DNA from: Isoetes taiwanensis | Lineage: Eukaryota; Streptophyta; Lycopodiopsida; Isoetales; Isoetaceae | Direction of reading: 5' to 3' | Assembly: GCA_021234155.1 (NCBI GenBank) | Contig: JAJEKV010000571.1 | Coordinates: 80,456 to 144,455, forward strand | Length of the DNA stretch: 64,000 bases | Shown: in pieces, positions 31,660 to 42,905 of the stretch | How positions within the stretch are numbered: the first letter of the stretch is position 1 | Layout of the letters: each line of letters starts with the position of its first letter | Made by a program: the position numbers and the translations under genes | The notes under the pieces: generated by a model | What the model was told of the DNA's origin: nothing | The model's database searches: none | What the model saw: the letters and a program-made list of their open reading frames with translations, nothing else

Positions 31660-33800
31660 AGTACCTGTTGAGGAATAGTAGCGGAGGTTGTAGAAGAAAA
31701 TGTTGTAGTACTTATTGAGGAAGATGTATCTGTTGATGATGAAGGTGTCCTTCCTGACGAGGATAACTTGGACGATGATGATGAGCCGATAGCACCAAAG
31801 AAGCAAATCGCCACATCTCTTAACATGCTGGAATATTGATGAGAAGGCTGCAAAGAGAAAGTCTAAAAGCAGTTTGATTCGTTTGCTTGTGATGCAGAAT
31901 GAGTTGTTGCAAAAGATTGACGAGACCACAGATACTGGAGCTACAGTTGAGGAAAAGCTTAAGGATCCAAAAGTTGGAGTGCCAGAGGTGCATCTTTACT
32001 CGGATGGATGGCCAAGATGGGGAATTTCTTATCTGAGCACGAGTATTTTGAGAAGAGAAAACTTTATTGGGCGAGGGCTTAATTGAAAGGGGATATTATG
32101 GTGGCAACGGAAGGTGGATGCAGCTAATGCAACAAATAAGCCCATTAACACTTGGGCTAGAATGAAGAAGCTGATGAGTGATGAGGTCTGAGTTTATGCC
32201 AGGCAATTATAAGGATTTTGTCCAGAAGCAGCAGTGGCAAACTATGGAGTAGCGTGCTGCGAGTCATTGGATGATTTTACAAACAGTTTAACGCTTTATT
32301 ATATCAAATGACAGGATTATCTAAAAGGGAGATAAAGACCCATTTCATTGGTGCTCTCAAGTATCAGAACTCGCAAGTTCTGAAGTTATGTCGACTTTGG
32401 ACATCCAACATGCTCGTACTCTGCAGCATTGGATATAGAGAAGGATGATGTTGCTCGAAGTGCACCAAGGCAAAGGCAGCAACAATAAAGGCTAAGGTTT
32501 CCACACAAATGAGAGCAAACAATGTGGACATGGTTCATGAGCAAGACCGTTCAAGAAAATTTGTGTTTGATCGATTGGGTAAGCGCAATGCACTATTACC
32601 TTTGAAGCTGATGCATGTTACCAATGTGGCCATCAAGGTCATTATGCTTGTGATTGTTGAGTTGGTAAGCGAGGGAGAACTATAGCCATGGTAGTGACCA
32701 TGGTGGACGTGATGATAAGGAAAAGGTCAATGTTGGCATAACGGAGATTCCAAGGGGCGCAGTTCTAATAACCTATTGTTGTTTGATGGACTTATTGCAC
32801 AAACTCATATAATTGTGTACTTGGACAATGGTGCTTCCCATGATCTCATTTCGACAGATCTTGTTCGATGTTTAAGATTACCTACTGTATATTTTCCAAT
32901 TTGTACAGTAGAAGTCATATGTACTGGCATATACTAAAATGTTTGGTTCTTGTTCAACAAAAGTGTCACAAAAGAAATTTGCAAGTTGGTATATCACAAC
33001 TCATGATCTTTTGGTTGTCCCAAATTTGAAGAAAGTGGACATTGTACTTGGAATTCCATGGTTGAGACAAGTTGATCCCGGGTTTAACTACAAGACTTTA
33101 AAGGTCACTGTTAATAGAGTAACCTTTAAAGATATTCAATCTCCAAATCCTGCTATCATGATTAGTCATGCCCCATTTAAAGAGATGTGCGGCATGAGCC
33201 CCCAGGAGTTTATCATGTGTATATTTTTCCTCATGAGCAAGATATCACTGTTATACTAATGAATTGGATCGTGCTCGTTTCAATTTCTTAATAAGTATGA
33301 GACCTTATTTAAGGATGATGTTATGGAGATACCGCCAAATAGAGCAGAAAATCATCGCATTGATTTGATTCTAGGAATGAAACACCCCTATCCAGAAGTT
33401 ACGAGGCCATTTTGCCCAATAGTAAAACATTCTTAAAGAATGTCACCAGTTATGTTTGATGACGTTTTAATAGATCGTGGTTTGATCCGAGAAAGTAGTT
33501 GTTCTAGTGGTTTCCAGAAAAGATGGTTCTTTTTGTTTATTGGTTGCAGGACTTACAATAAAGAGTAAATACCCCATTTCCTGAGCGGATGACTTGTTGG
33601 ATCAGTTGAAGGGTGCCATCATCTTTAGTAAGATAGATTGAAAGTCTAGTTATCATCAAGTTCGACCACACATTTCTAAAACATTATGAATTTTTAGTTA
33701 TGCCTGTCGAGCTTACTAAGGCACCTACAACCGTTTGTTGTCGAGCTTACTAATGCACCAACAACCGTTTGTCGCACGACTGAGGCAAAGCACATGGATC
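31660..33800 (+). pseudogene. Ty3/gypsy relic: gag, protease and start of reverse transcriptase
   Basis: In order on the plus strand: an acidic gag N-terminus (DEDNLDDDDEPIAPKK, near 31760), a gag core near 31960-32170, and the zinc knuckle CYQCGHQGHYACDC near 32620. Then follow the protease site YLDNGASHDLIS near 32820, LVVPNLKKVDIVLGIPWLRQ (33010-33080), and decayed reverse transcriptase blocks. The latter are HRIDLILG near 33355, LLDQLKGAIIFSKID near 33600, YHQVR near 33655 and VMP-ELTKAP near 33700. A 30-bp block around GTCGAGCTTACTAA is tandemly duplicated at about 33705-33770. Many stops and shifts; no LTRs found. Confidence 0.75.
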
Positions 33801-34089
33801 ATTTGTGGCAGGTGTTGATGTAATGGAGTTTGAATTTGAAACTGGACTTGAGATTGATTCACAGCTTCAACAAATGGCTACACAGAATAGTGCAAGATAA
33901 TTTGAATCAGAATTGGCTCACAATTAAATCTGTTGGATTCCTTCTTCGAGCAAATCCAAAATGCCTGCTCTCAGCTTTTTATTTAAAAAAAATCCCTGTA
34001 CAATCCAATTTTAAAAGACCACGTGCAAATATATAACCAAAGTTACTTGTAAAATACGAACACATAATGTACAACATGATATGAATATC

Positions 34090-34800
34090 ATCATCCCCTT
34101 TTCATATCATAGTCTATACCGCTTAACCATTTCTTTAACTACATCAATCTTTTTTTCTGGGAGAGCTTTTGTTAAAAGATCTGCGAGCTAGTTCTCTGTG
34201 CTAACATAGTTCAACTTGTATAAGATTTAGGTTCACAACATCCCTCATATAATGTATATGAATTTCAATATACTTAGACCTCATACAAGACCGAATTTTT
34301 GCACATAGCAATGCAACTAGAGTTATCAGAATTAAGAACAAGCGGATGATCTATGGCTATACCAAGTTATTCTAATAATCTTTTGCACCAAACCATTTCT
34401 TTTGCAGCCAAAGTAGCTGCCGCATATTCGGCCTCAGTTATAGATAAGGCAATAGAAGTTTGCTTCTTGCATTTCCATTGAGACGGGTGCTCCAGCAAGC
34501 ATCATAACAAATCTAGGCGTTGACTTTCTGCAATCTAAATCACCTGCCCAGTCAGAATTACAAAACGTTTTTAATTTTAAATCTTTTGACTATAATAAAA
34601 TACCAACATGCTTTGTTCCCTATAAGTATATGACAACCCTATTAGCTGCTACCCAATGATCTTTACCTGGATCTGGATTGTTTTTATATCTACTAAGCAT
34701 ATTAACAGCAAAAGCCACATCCGGCCTTGTAAAATTTGCCAAGTATATCAAGCAACCTACCAAAACACTATTGCATATTAAACGGGAGCAAATCATCAAA
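34090..34800 (-). pseudogene. copia reverse transcriptase end and RNase H relic
   Basis: Reading the minus strand: FTRPDVAFAVNMLSRY-like at about 34700-34750, then DW-GDLDCRKSTP near 34530. Next come ITEAEYAA-TLAAKEMVW near 34400-34450 and LADLLTKALPEKKIDVV near 34140-34190. These are copia RNase H blocks with stops in between. It is a third copia copy, of a different family from the two larger ones, and has lost everything upstream. Confidence 0.75.
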
Positions 34801-35107
34801 ACGGAGCAGATTCATGGGCTAAATTGACATTTAAAAAAACGGGGATTGAGAGATAAAACTGTATTGTATTTTGCCCCAAAAAAAAGAGATTTTTTTGTGC
34901 GAAGAGAGAATTGACCATGTCAAAGTGATACGTTTTCAAACAACTAGAATTTTCTTGAAGTATATTTCTAAGAGAACTCTTGTTTTAAGAGAACATTATT
35001 TGTAACCAAAAATAGAAGTGAATTAATATTTGAAATTGTAGTATTTCTAAAAATTGAATATAAAATCTTCATAATCACATGCAAAATTTACAGTTTTTTC
35101 CTAAGAC

Positions 35108-36830
35108 TTAATTGCGTGCAAAAGTGTGAGGAGTGATGAAATAAGGATCCCGCACATCATCGTGCTCGTTTATACCATCATCATCACCTTCACTTCTTTC
35201 ACTGTCACTCGAGGAAGTGCTTGAGTTATCTTCCTCGTCACTATCAACAGAGGGTGAAGCATTGCCATCACCACTCCCTTCTTCATTTTCCTCCTCGTAA
35301 TTACAAGCCTTCTTAAGCAAGTTGATCGTTCTCTGTCGTAGATGATTGTCAGATTTCAATTTGAAATCATAGCACGGTATACTAACTTTTTGTAAGTTTA
35401 GCTCATTCCTGCAACCCACTTTCTTGGCTTTCTTTTCCTTTCCTTGACTTTCTATTTCTAACTCATACCTTCCTTCAAAAGCATGAACGTGTAGCAAGCC
35501 AGTGAATTTTGAGTTTAGTCACTAATCCTTCTTCTTTGATGGTGTCAATTATCTTTGCTATCCAGAAAGGTCAACTTTTGTCATCCTCCTCAGTCAGTAG
35601 AGCAATCAACATGTCTTTTTCTGTGATATTGCCCGGAGGCTCATTCTTGCGTCTTGGTCCGAGATACATGACTCAGTCCTCTTCTTCCTCTTCCGAAAGT
35701 GCTACTGTAGCATTGCTTCAACTTGCTTGGTTCTGGGGTTGATTGAAGGTATTAGGCCACTCAAAAGGTTCTTGCAACTGCCGTAGACTCAAATTTTGAA
35801 TCACGATCTTTTGTTCAAAAAAAAAATCTCTCCACCACATGTAGTCTTCTTATGTGAAGTGCTTAAAGCCTAAGGCAATTCCCTTTTCAATGGCCTTTAG
35901 AGATATCACTAGGGTGCTTTTCTTTTGATTTGACTCCTTTGGATTTTTTAGAGGACGTTGCTCTGTACGTTCCACCAAGGTAGTGTTTGGAACATGTTTG
36001 AGGAAGCGCAACCCCTCTGATGGACTCCAGTCTTTAGTTGTGGTATACTGCCTTGCAAAATACTTTCTCCATTCTTCAAGGAAAACTTGATGTGATGTTA
36101 AAAGTAAGATTGTTCAACTTATTCACAGCTTGCTCTCCACTAGTACATCGGGAGAAAAATAAATTCTGTAAAGTCAAAACTACTGGTAGAGGAGTGTAAA
36201 AGTCTTCAATGATTCGAATTAAACTTGGAAGGCAGAAAGTCTTCTTTCTTCGAAGACACACAGAGAATCTGCTGGACATCTGGTCAATTTGATCATGAGT
36301 GTGGCCTACAAGTAAAAACACAAGCTTCACTTTCCTGAAGATTCCTAGCTCCACTAACATGGCACAATAAGCAAAGAGTGTTTGATTCTTGTTCTTTTTG
36401 GTAGTGTCAAGTTGCAGGTTGAGCACTGGTGCTAATTGTTCTTACTTACATAGCACCTTGTTAAGAATTGTAATTGTGAGATTTGGGTCACCATGCAAGT
36501 TAGGATATGTTAAGAAGACCTTGCACTTTAAACTTCCTTTGAAGACCATTGTCCCTACAAGGTGAACCTTAACGAAACATCCCTCTGGTATATCTTTAGG
36601 AATATTCAGAAAGTGAGATAAAGATATCTTTTTTGGTCCATACCATCTATTATAACAGACGTGTATTGCAGTGGACATTCAAGCATTTTTTTCCTGTGCT
36701 TAGCAAGCTTTCTTCTCTCGGCTACTTGCTGTTCACAACGTCTAACAAGGTTCTGTTGCATAACATCTAAATTCACCCTTCCAAAGTCTAGTGAAGTGTG
36801 AGTAAGAGATGTGCTAGGACTGAGCACACG
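35108..36830 (-). pseudogene. DUF7869-like (transposase-like) protein relic
   Basis: Minus-strand pieces in order: 36606-36827, ending SVIIDGMDQK; 36442-36678 with FLNIPKDIPEG, then CKVFLTYPNLHGDPNLTITI; 36076-36426 with LVELGIFRKVKLVFLLVGHT, then HDQIDQMSSRFSV. Then PFWIAKIIDTIKEEGLV (near 35560) and 35108-35497, ending in an acidic Ser-rich tail. The DGMDQ-K...VGHTHDQIDQ-FSR pattern is that of a widespread, repeat-associated eukaryotic protein group (DUF7869), thought to include DDE-type transposases: two spaced acidic motifs and HTH-D. At least four frameshifts. The N-terminal half is missing; the gypsy element starts directly upstream, so it may have interrupted this gene. The function is inferred from context. 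Confidence 0.5.
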
Positions 36831-36922
36831 TCCTTATATTCTTGGAAGACATCTTTTTTGGTGATGTTTTCTGTCAAATGATACATGTTACTGTTAGATA
36901 ACTTTTCACATGTCTTTCTAAA

Positions 36923-37354
36923 TTAATTAAAGTGTCCGGCCATAGGTGAATCATGGCAAGCCTGGAGAACCCGAAGCCTAGAAGCACCATCTGGCACATA
37001 CAGAAGCCCATCACGGAACAAAAGTCCATCTCGAACCTCAAAACGATCATAGTCTGATCGCATTTGCTGAGAAGATGATGCAGAGCCGAGGTGTGAGAAT
37101 ATATCTTGAGCCAATAGATCGGAGGGCAGAGATGCTCGAACAGACTCCAACAAGGCTGTATCATGAGGCCTCTCGAACAAAGTGAGGGTCATAAGCTGGA
37201 ACCGATCAAGCCCTAGAATAACCTGTGATTGCCGATCAAATGCAGGATCACCTACCTTGGGCTCAAGGTAGGAATATCGAGACAAGGCATCAGGCTCCCC
37301 TAGGAGGGATCCAGGACGGTACTTGATCACGAAATCAATACGGGATCCTGTCAC
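36923..37354 (-). pseudogene. gypsy RNase H end and integrase zinc-finger start
   Basis: The minus-strand frame reads SRIDFVIKYRPGSLLGEPDA with LSRYSYLEP, the canonical end of gypsy RNase H. A linker follows, then DGLLFRDGLLYVPDG and LQACHDSPMAGHF, the first half of the HHCC zinc finger of integrase. Integrase then decays (KT-EKL) and stops near 36900. Upstream, at 37341-37354, the sequence switches to the plus-strand segment; the 14-mer GGGATCCTGTCACA is present at the junction (37342) and again at 37395. Confidence 0.85.
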
Positions 37355-37358
37355 ATAA

Positions 37359-37456
37359 GTTGTCGAAGCAGATGCTTCTGATTTTGCTCTTGGTGGGATC
37401 CTGTCACACGAAGGGAATGACCATGGATTGCATCCAATCGCCTATCATTCACAAGT
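37359..37456 (+). pseudogene. Inverted gypsy RNase H segment, first part
   Basis: The plus strand encodes VVEADASDFALGGILSHEGN and HGLHPIAYHSQ, the start of gypsy RNase H, which normally follows the reverse transcriptase directly. Its orientation is opposite to the flanking minus-strand pol. After HSQ the sequence enters the insertion at about 37456. Confidence 0.85.
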
Positions 37457-38128
37457 TTGGAAAAGCACTTCAAAAAGGAATCTTTGAAAGATTCCCTAAA
37501 ATTCCCCTAAAAAGTCCATTTTAAGGTTTTTTTTGTTGAGGTGTGACAATTTAGGTAATTTAGGTACCCTTTTTGAGGGGTTGATTGAACATAACTCTTA
37601 TGCAAAAAATTTTAAATAGCAATTTTCATCCTCCTAATTTAGAACAAAAATAGTTACTTATATAAAGTGTAGCAAAAAAGGGGCAATAAGAAAAATAGCA
37701 AAAGGGTAGATTGACAAAGAAGTGATATATTCAAGGTTGTGAAAATTGTAGAAAATTATGAACAAAATTGTCAAAAATATAGGACATTTTGACAAACACT
37801 AATCACCTACACTTTTCGTTCTTTACATGTTCGGAAGTCATCGGACAAACTTACATTTTTGCGACAATATCGGGATGCATCTCATCCTCAGACTCATTTA
37901 ATCCACGATCACTTGAGCCTTCATCCTCGACTTCACTCTCAAAGCTGGATGTACTTGAGCGATCTTCTTCCTCCTTTGTCTACAAGTGAGTCTTCATCAT
38001 CATCTTTTTGGCCACCTTTCTAGGTTGTTTGTCTAATCCACATCCGAGCCTTATTAAAGTTTGAGTGACCATCGTAACTTGCATGTTGTTGGTGCTATGG
38101 TACCATCTGCGAGCATAGGAGGCATTGC

Positions 38129-38582
38129 GGTATAAATTTATCTGACATTGCGGTATAAATTTATACAACATTGTCTTGATATAAATTTATCACGGAGCTT
38201 AGGAGGCATTTGCGGTATAAATTTATCTGACATGAGCTCAAGGGTATAAATTTATCTGACATAAGCTCAAAGCGGTACAAATTTATACCACGTGAGTTCA
38301 ACCGATACACAAAGAAAGAACTTCGAGTGGTATAAATTTAAACCTTTGTAAGCTTAAAAGCGGTATAAGTTTATACCATCACCCCATGAAAAGTCTTGGG
38401 GCGATATAAATTTATACGGAATTGTTTTTAGAATGAAGCCACGGTTTAAATTTATACTACAAGTTTCCTTTAAACTATTAGAATGGATTTATATTGTTGG
38501 TTATAACATGACAGGGGCCGCAGATATAACATGACAATGCATGGCTAAAACATGATGAAGCTTCTTATGTATAAATTTATCA
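38129..38582. repeat. Array of the 16-bp palindrome GGTATAAATTTATACC
   Basis: Eleven copies, full or partial, lie at irregular 25-110-bp spacing. They start at about 38129, 38152, 38178, 38213, 38243, 38273, 38329, 38361, 38402, 38443 and 38569. Several are preceded by GC and followed by CTGACAT. The consensus is self-complementary. Intervening sequence is not conserved except for short words such as GAGCTTAGGAGGCAT. Two further exact copies lie at 40335-40350 and 40377-40392. Confidence 0.9.
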
Positions 38583-40052
38583 CGGTGGCTTGGAAAAATT
38601 TGCACGAGAGAAACTTTAGGGTTTTCATAATCGACCATCTGGGGAGTTTCTTGGTGCTTTCGAAGTGTTTGAAAATGGTTTGTTGGTTGGTTTTGTTGTT
38701 TTTAGGTTTTGTTTTGTGTAGAGGCTCTAAGCTTTAGATAAGTGGGAAGTTTTTTTTTAGGCTTCTTAGGTATTGGTAGAGCTTTTAAGTGGCTTCTTTC
38801 GTGGCTGAGGTTCTTCATGCCCGAGTTTCTTCGAATGTATTTCTTAGGGTGTGGCGGATGTAGAATCACTGTTGTGGAAGATCTGGCGCCAAATCACTGA
38901 AGCTGCTAGAATCTGAAGCTGTTTAGCGGATGTAGAATCACTGTTGTGGAAGATCTGAGCTGCCGGCTCGCATGATCTGAAGCTAATGAATCGAATCGAA
39001 TGATTCTGAGAATGAGCGAAGGCGGTTTGTTCTTTTTTGTTGGCCTCAAGACAAGGTAATTTTATGTTCCCTTACACTAGTTCATGGAGCAAAGGCTGGC
39101 CCGTAAAGCTGTAGTGTTCCTTTTGTTGCCGGTTTTTGGGTAGATTACTCCATTTGAAGCTTGTTTCTTTACGCATATATCCTGCAGACGCAGATATTAG
39201 GTGCGGATCTTAGTTGCGATCATCACGCGGTATAAAATGAAGGTTGTTGGATGGATTAGAGACTAGAGGTTGGAAATGTGCGAGAAATTCAAGGATTTAT
39301 CCGGTTGAAATTACTTGGTATTAGTTTAAAAATTGCTTGTGGAGACTCATTAAATTGGGTATGGAGTACTAGCGACTCGTTTTTTGTCTATCTTCTTGAC
39401 TCTCCATTTCTGAATTTAACACTAAGTGCAGATTCTAGTTTATCCATTGTTAAATGTAGACTACTTTACTCTGTAAGATTTCAACATTATAGCAAGATTA
39501 AATTTTAGACCTTGCGGTTGAAAGATAAAGTGTCGGCCGTGATAGCCTTGAAGTTAGAACCCATAAACCCGGTTTGACCATCACATTTGGGATGTTTATA
39601 TTTGGGATGTTTATTTTTCAATCTCATTTATGAAAGGAAAGCTTAAGTTTGCATCGGGGATATACTTGTCTTTGACAATGTTGTTGATATATTACAAAAT
39701 TTGAATACCATTTTACATTTGAAATAGGTAGAAGCTAGTAGAGATGTGTAAATTCGGGGCTTCGGGTAATTTACTATGGCAGTTGCATGCATGAAAATCT
39801 CAAAGGTCCAGGTTAGACCTTTGATTGAGTTGCCACAAGATTTAAACTGTGTCAACCCAAAGATTAAGTGCATAGATATGTCATATATACATCCTGTGAA
39901 GCAGTAGAGGCACATAACATCTCGAGACGATTTTTTCGGGTTTGAGATAATTTTTTTTAGGATTGGGCTTGGCACTACATCTGTTTGCGTTCTTAGGCAA
40001 GGACGCAATGTAGTGTCTGTTGGTATAGATTGCGACAAAATAAGCTTTAGCA

Positions 40053-40124
40053 GAACCATAATAAGTTCTTGCGAGTCATTTTCAAACGGAACCATAATAA
40101 GTTCTTGCGAGTCATTTTCAAACG
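40053..40124. repeat. 36-bp perfect tandem duplication
   Basis: The unit beginning GAACCATAATAAGTTCTTGC is present twice in a row (40053-40088, 40089-40124). Confidence 0.9.
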
Positions 40125-40334
40125 GAAAGGAAGAACTGGGTGCCAAGAACGATGTTAAAGATATCAAGGAAACGTTTACATAAATCCAACCTCCCATCAA
40201 GAAAGATCACAGGAAAACACAATGAAGAGGTTGAGTTTGTTGACTTGAGTTTCTTTGAAGTTGCCATTGAATCGAGGTATAAGTCAAAATCTCAAGGTGA
40301 TGAGAGTTCTTTGGGATTTGGGTGGGCCACCACC

Positions 40335-40392
40335 GGTATAAATTTATACCGAAGCCGGGTTTCCATTTCAACTTGGGGTATAAATTTATACC
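40335..40392. repeat. Two exact copies of the GGTATAAATTTATACC palindrome
   Basis: Both 40335-40350 and 40377-40392 are perfect 16-bp palindromes, 42 bp apart start to start, near the right end of the nested insertion. Confidence 0.92.
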
Positions 40393-40949
40393 ATGTTTGA
40401 CTATTTCTTAATCGGAGCTTCTCTGCAAATTGGTTATGGCATGCCCTATTATTTTAAGGACCTTGTACAAAAGGTGCTCTGTAACAACTTTTTGTAATAC
40501 TATTTAATATGATTACTTAATTTGAATGCTTCCTTCTCTGTTAAAAATGTTAAAGAATTTATTTGCTGCTAAATGATGTGTTCTTGAGCAAGTACTTTAA
40601 TCAATTCTTTTTAGTTGTGTGGCAACTTCTCCTTCTGTCTTCATATTGCTACCGTGAGAGTATTCATGCACATTTTGCAACATAGCCTACTTCAATTGCA
40701 TGTATTTTGGCAATGGAAATTCTATGGCTGTCATGAAATGTTAGTTGTACCCCCCTAAATGGCCTTTTTTTTTTTTGGTCCTATGCTTTTAGATTATTTT
40801 TCTTCAAAAGTGCTATTTTCATGACGACTTTGCAAAAATCTTATCCAAGAAACTTGAATGCCTCTATTTTTTGGTCTTTTTAAAAGATTCCAACATTCTT
40901 GAGGGAATCTTTCAAACGCACTTCTTAAATAAGTGCGTTTCATTTTAAA

Positions 40950-41018
40950 CCTTGTTATCATTGAAATCTAGAATATTTTCAGTCTGCTCGAGTGCTCAAC
41001 CGTCGCCAGGCCCGATGG
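40950..41018 (+). pseudogene. Inverted gypsy RNase H segment, second part
   Basis: The plus strand encodes NLEYFQSARVLNRRQARW, the canonical gypsy RNase H block (HKNLEYF...RVLNRRQARW) that should directly precede the RIDFVIKYRPG block found on the minus strand at 37354. It ends at 41018, where the minus-strand reverse transcriptase begins. This fixes the right breakpoint of the inversion to within a few bases. Confidence 0.85.
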
Positions 41019-41024
41019 CATACT

Positions 41025-42012
41025 TAAGTAAGCAAGAACTGTCGCTGTGATAAAAGCATGCTTCAGAGTAACGAAAGTAGATTTCGCTTCCACACTCCAT
41101 TCAAATAGCACGTCCTTAACCGTGAGGCATGTCAAAGGAAGAATCCCGAATGAAACACTGATAGAAATTGGAAAACCCAAGAAAACACTGAACATCACTA
41201 ACAGATGAAGGTGTATGCCACTTCAGAACAGTGCAAACCTTTTTGGGATCCATAGAGACTCCATGTGGAGTGATATGATAGCCAAAGAACTCCACATTAT
41301 CCTGCTCGAACTGACACTTCTCAAGTTTGGTATATAACCCATGCTCACGAAGCTTCTGAAGGACCTGTCGAACATGCCTCTCATGTTCTTCGAGAGGCTT
41401 AGAATAAATAAGAATATCAACCAAATAGATGATCACAAAAGGGTCTAACAATTATCGAAAGACATCATTGGCCAAATGCTAAAATACTGCTGGAGCATTG
41501 GTAAGTCCAAATGGCATAACTGTGTACTCAAAATGTCCATACCGTGTATGAAAAGCTGTATTCCACTCATCACCCTCCCGAATTCGAATAAGATTGTAGG
41601 CACCCTAAAGATCAATCTTCGTAAAATAATGCGTACCTTGGAGTTGCTCCAACAACTCTGGGACCAGAGGAAGCAGATATCGATTCGGCACTGTGATTTT
41701 ATTGAGGCCATGATAATCAACGACCAGACGCAGTGAATCATCCTTCTTTTTGACAAAGAAGATAGGCGCTCCAGCAGGGGACTGAGAATATCAAATGAAA
41801 CCAGTGGCTAGATTCTCTTCAATATAATCCTGCAAAACCTTCAACTCAGCAGGAGATAGACCATATATCAGACCATATGGTGGCATTGTCCCGTGCTGCA
41901 CATCAATAGGACAATCATATGGACGATGATCTGGGAGTTTGCTAGCTTTGACTTTGTCAAAAATATCAGAGAAGTCGCCATATTTATCTGGGAGCATTGG
42001 AGCAGACTTCAC
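41025..42012 (-). pseudogene. gypsy reverse transcriptase, frameshifted
   Basis: Minus strand: 41791-42012 has YGDFSDIFDKVKASKLPDHR, PPYGLIYGLSPAELKVLQDYI and ENLATGFI, the start of gypsy reverse transcriptase. 41450-41790 holds decayed palm blocks ([13 protein letters not shown]-type, then [14 protein letters not shown]-type in shifted frames). 41116-41451 has FVIIYLVDILIYSK, where the catalytic YLDD/FLDD has become YLVD, then HERHVRQVLQKLREHGLYTK, CQFEQ and SSVSDVQCFLGFSNFYQCFI. It ends ITATVLAYL near 41025. Confidence 0.85.
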
Positions 42013-42059
42013 TGGTGCCGAGCGAGCCGATGGGTGAACTTGGATTGAAAATACTGAAC

Positions 42060-42754
42060 TTAGATCTTGCAGATATGAAACTGAGGGCGTGAAGAAGCCT
42101 CTACAGAAGTAGGAGCAGGAGCAGGAACAGAAACAGGAACAGGAACAGGAACATGAGCAACTAAAACAGGAACTGAAGCAACGACTGGAGCAAGAACTGA
42201 AGCAGGAGCAAAAGCAGGAACTGGAACTGGAGCAAGAGCAGAAGCAAGAGCAAGAGCAAGAGCAGAAACTAGAGCTGGAGTTGGGACATCATCGATAATA
42301 TGGTCAGAATCTGGGTCATGAACTGGAGTAGAGGCAAGAGTCGAATCAAAATATGGAGCAAAAACAGGAACAAAAAGGACGGAATCAGGGGCCCACGATA
42401 CTGCACGGATTGAAGTCGATGTTGGTGTAGAGACCTGAACTGCAGACGAACTGGAACTAGAGCTAGAACCAGTAAATCGAAGTGATCTAGTATGCCAATC
42501 AATCTGTGGGTTATGTAGCTCGAGCCAGGGCAGACCCAAGACTATTAGCGTGGGCTAGCAATGAGATTGAAGGAAATACTACAAGAAACTCCCTCGAACA
42601 AGACCTGAAGAGGCACAGTACATTCTGTGACTGCACCCGAGGAGATTTCCCGTCCATCAATCACTTCGATAGATCCGGGTTTCTCAACCTTGCTTCTAGG
42701 GATGGCGTGCTTACTGGCGAATGCACTATCTATAAAGCAAGCATTTGCACACAA
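42060..42754 (-). pseudogene. gypsy aspartic protease and low-complexity linker
   Basis: 42545-42754 (minus) contains CFIDSAFASKHAIP, where the protease active site DSGA has become DSAF, then PLQVLFEGVSCSISFNLI. 42060-42539 starts MGLPWLELHNPQIDWHTRSL, the protease C-terminal signature (ILGMPWL---NP-IDW). It then runs into a Pro/Val/Ala-rich linker of about 100 residues made of repeated hexamers such as GGAACA/GGAGCA (42105-42275 on the plus strand). Confidence 0.8.
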
Positions 42755-42905
42755 TCAAGTTGCGCCAATGCTTCCAATCTTCCAACCTCTGATTTCAATG
42801 ATATAGAGATGAAGAATGTCTTGCTGACCTTATCCGATGGAATAAATATGTCAAGATGTGTAGAAGGAGTCTGAGAAAAGGCGACTAGCATACGGGGGAC
42901 TCCTA

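Larger units (their letters stand above)
37456..40950. mobile_element. Nested insertion with inverted ends, carrying a palindrome array
   Basis: The ends share an inverted AGGGAATCTTTCAAA (37481-37495 as its complement, 40902-40916), and imperfect similarity continues outward through GAAAAGCACTT/GAAACGCACTT. The right end has a hairpin AAACGCACTT...AAGTGCGTTT (40914-40923/40931-40940); the left end has the palindrome GGAATCTTTGAAAGATTCC. It lies inside gypsy RNase H sequence. No transposase is recognised; ORFs inside are short. It holds a Ser/Glu-rich open stretch (near 37880-37970, minus), the GGTATAAATTTATACC array, and a 36-bp tandem duplication (40053-40124). A non-autonomous TIR transposon is the likeliest reading, but no clean target duplication is visible. 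Confidence 0.55.

Noticed and set aside
39643-40200. 185-codon minus-strand ORF in the nested insertion
   Set aside because: Its length owes much to a 36-bp duplication; there is no domain or promoter, and composition is like the flanks.
42506-42874. Plus-strand 122-codon ORF
   Set aside because: It is antisense to the gypsy protease/gag region, which has clear family motifs on the minus strand.
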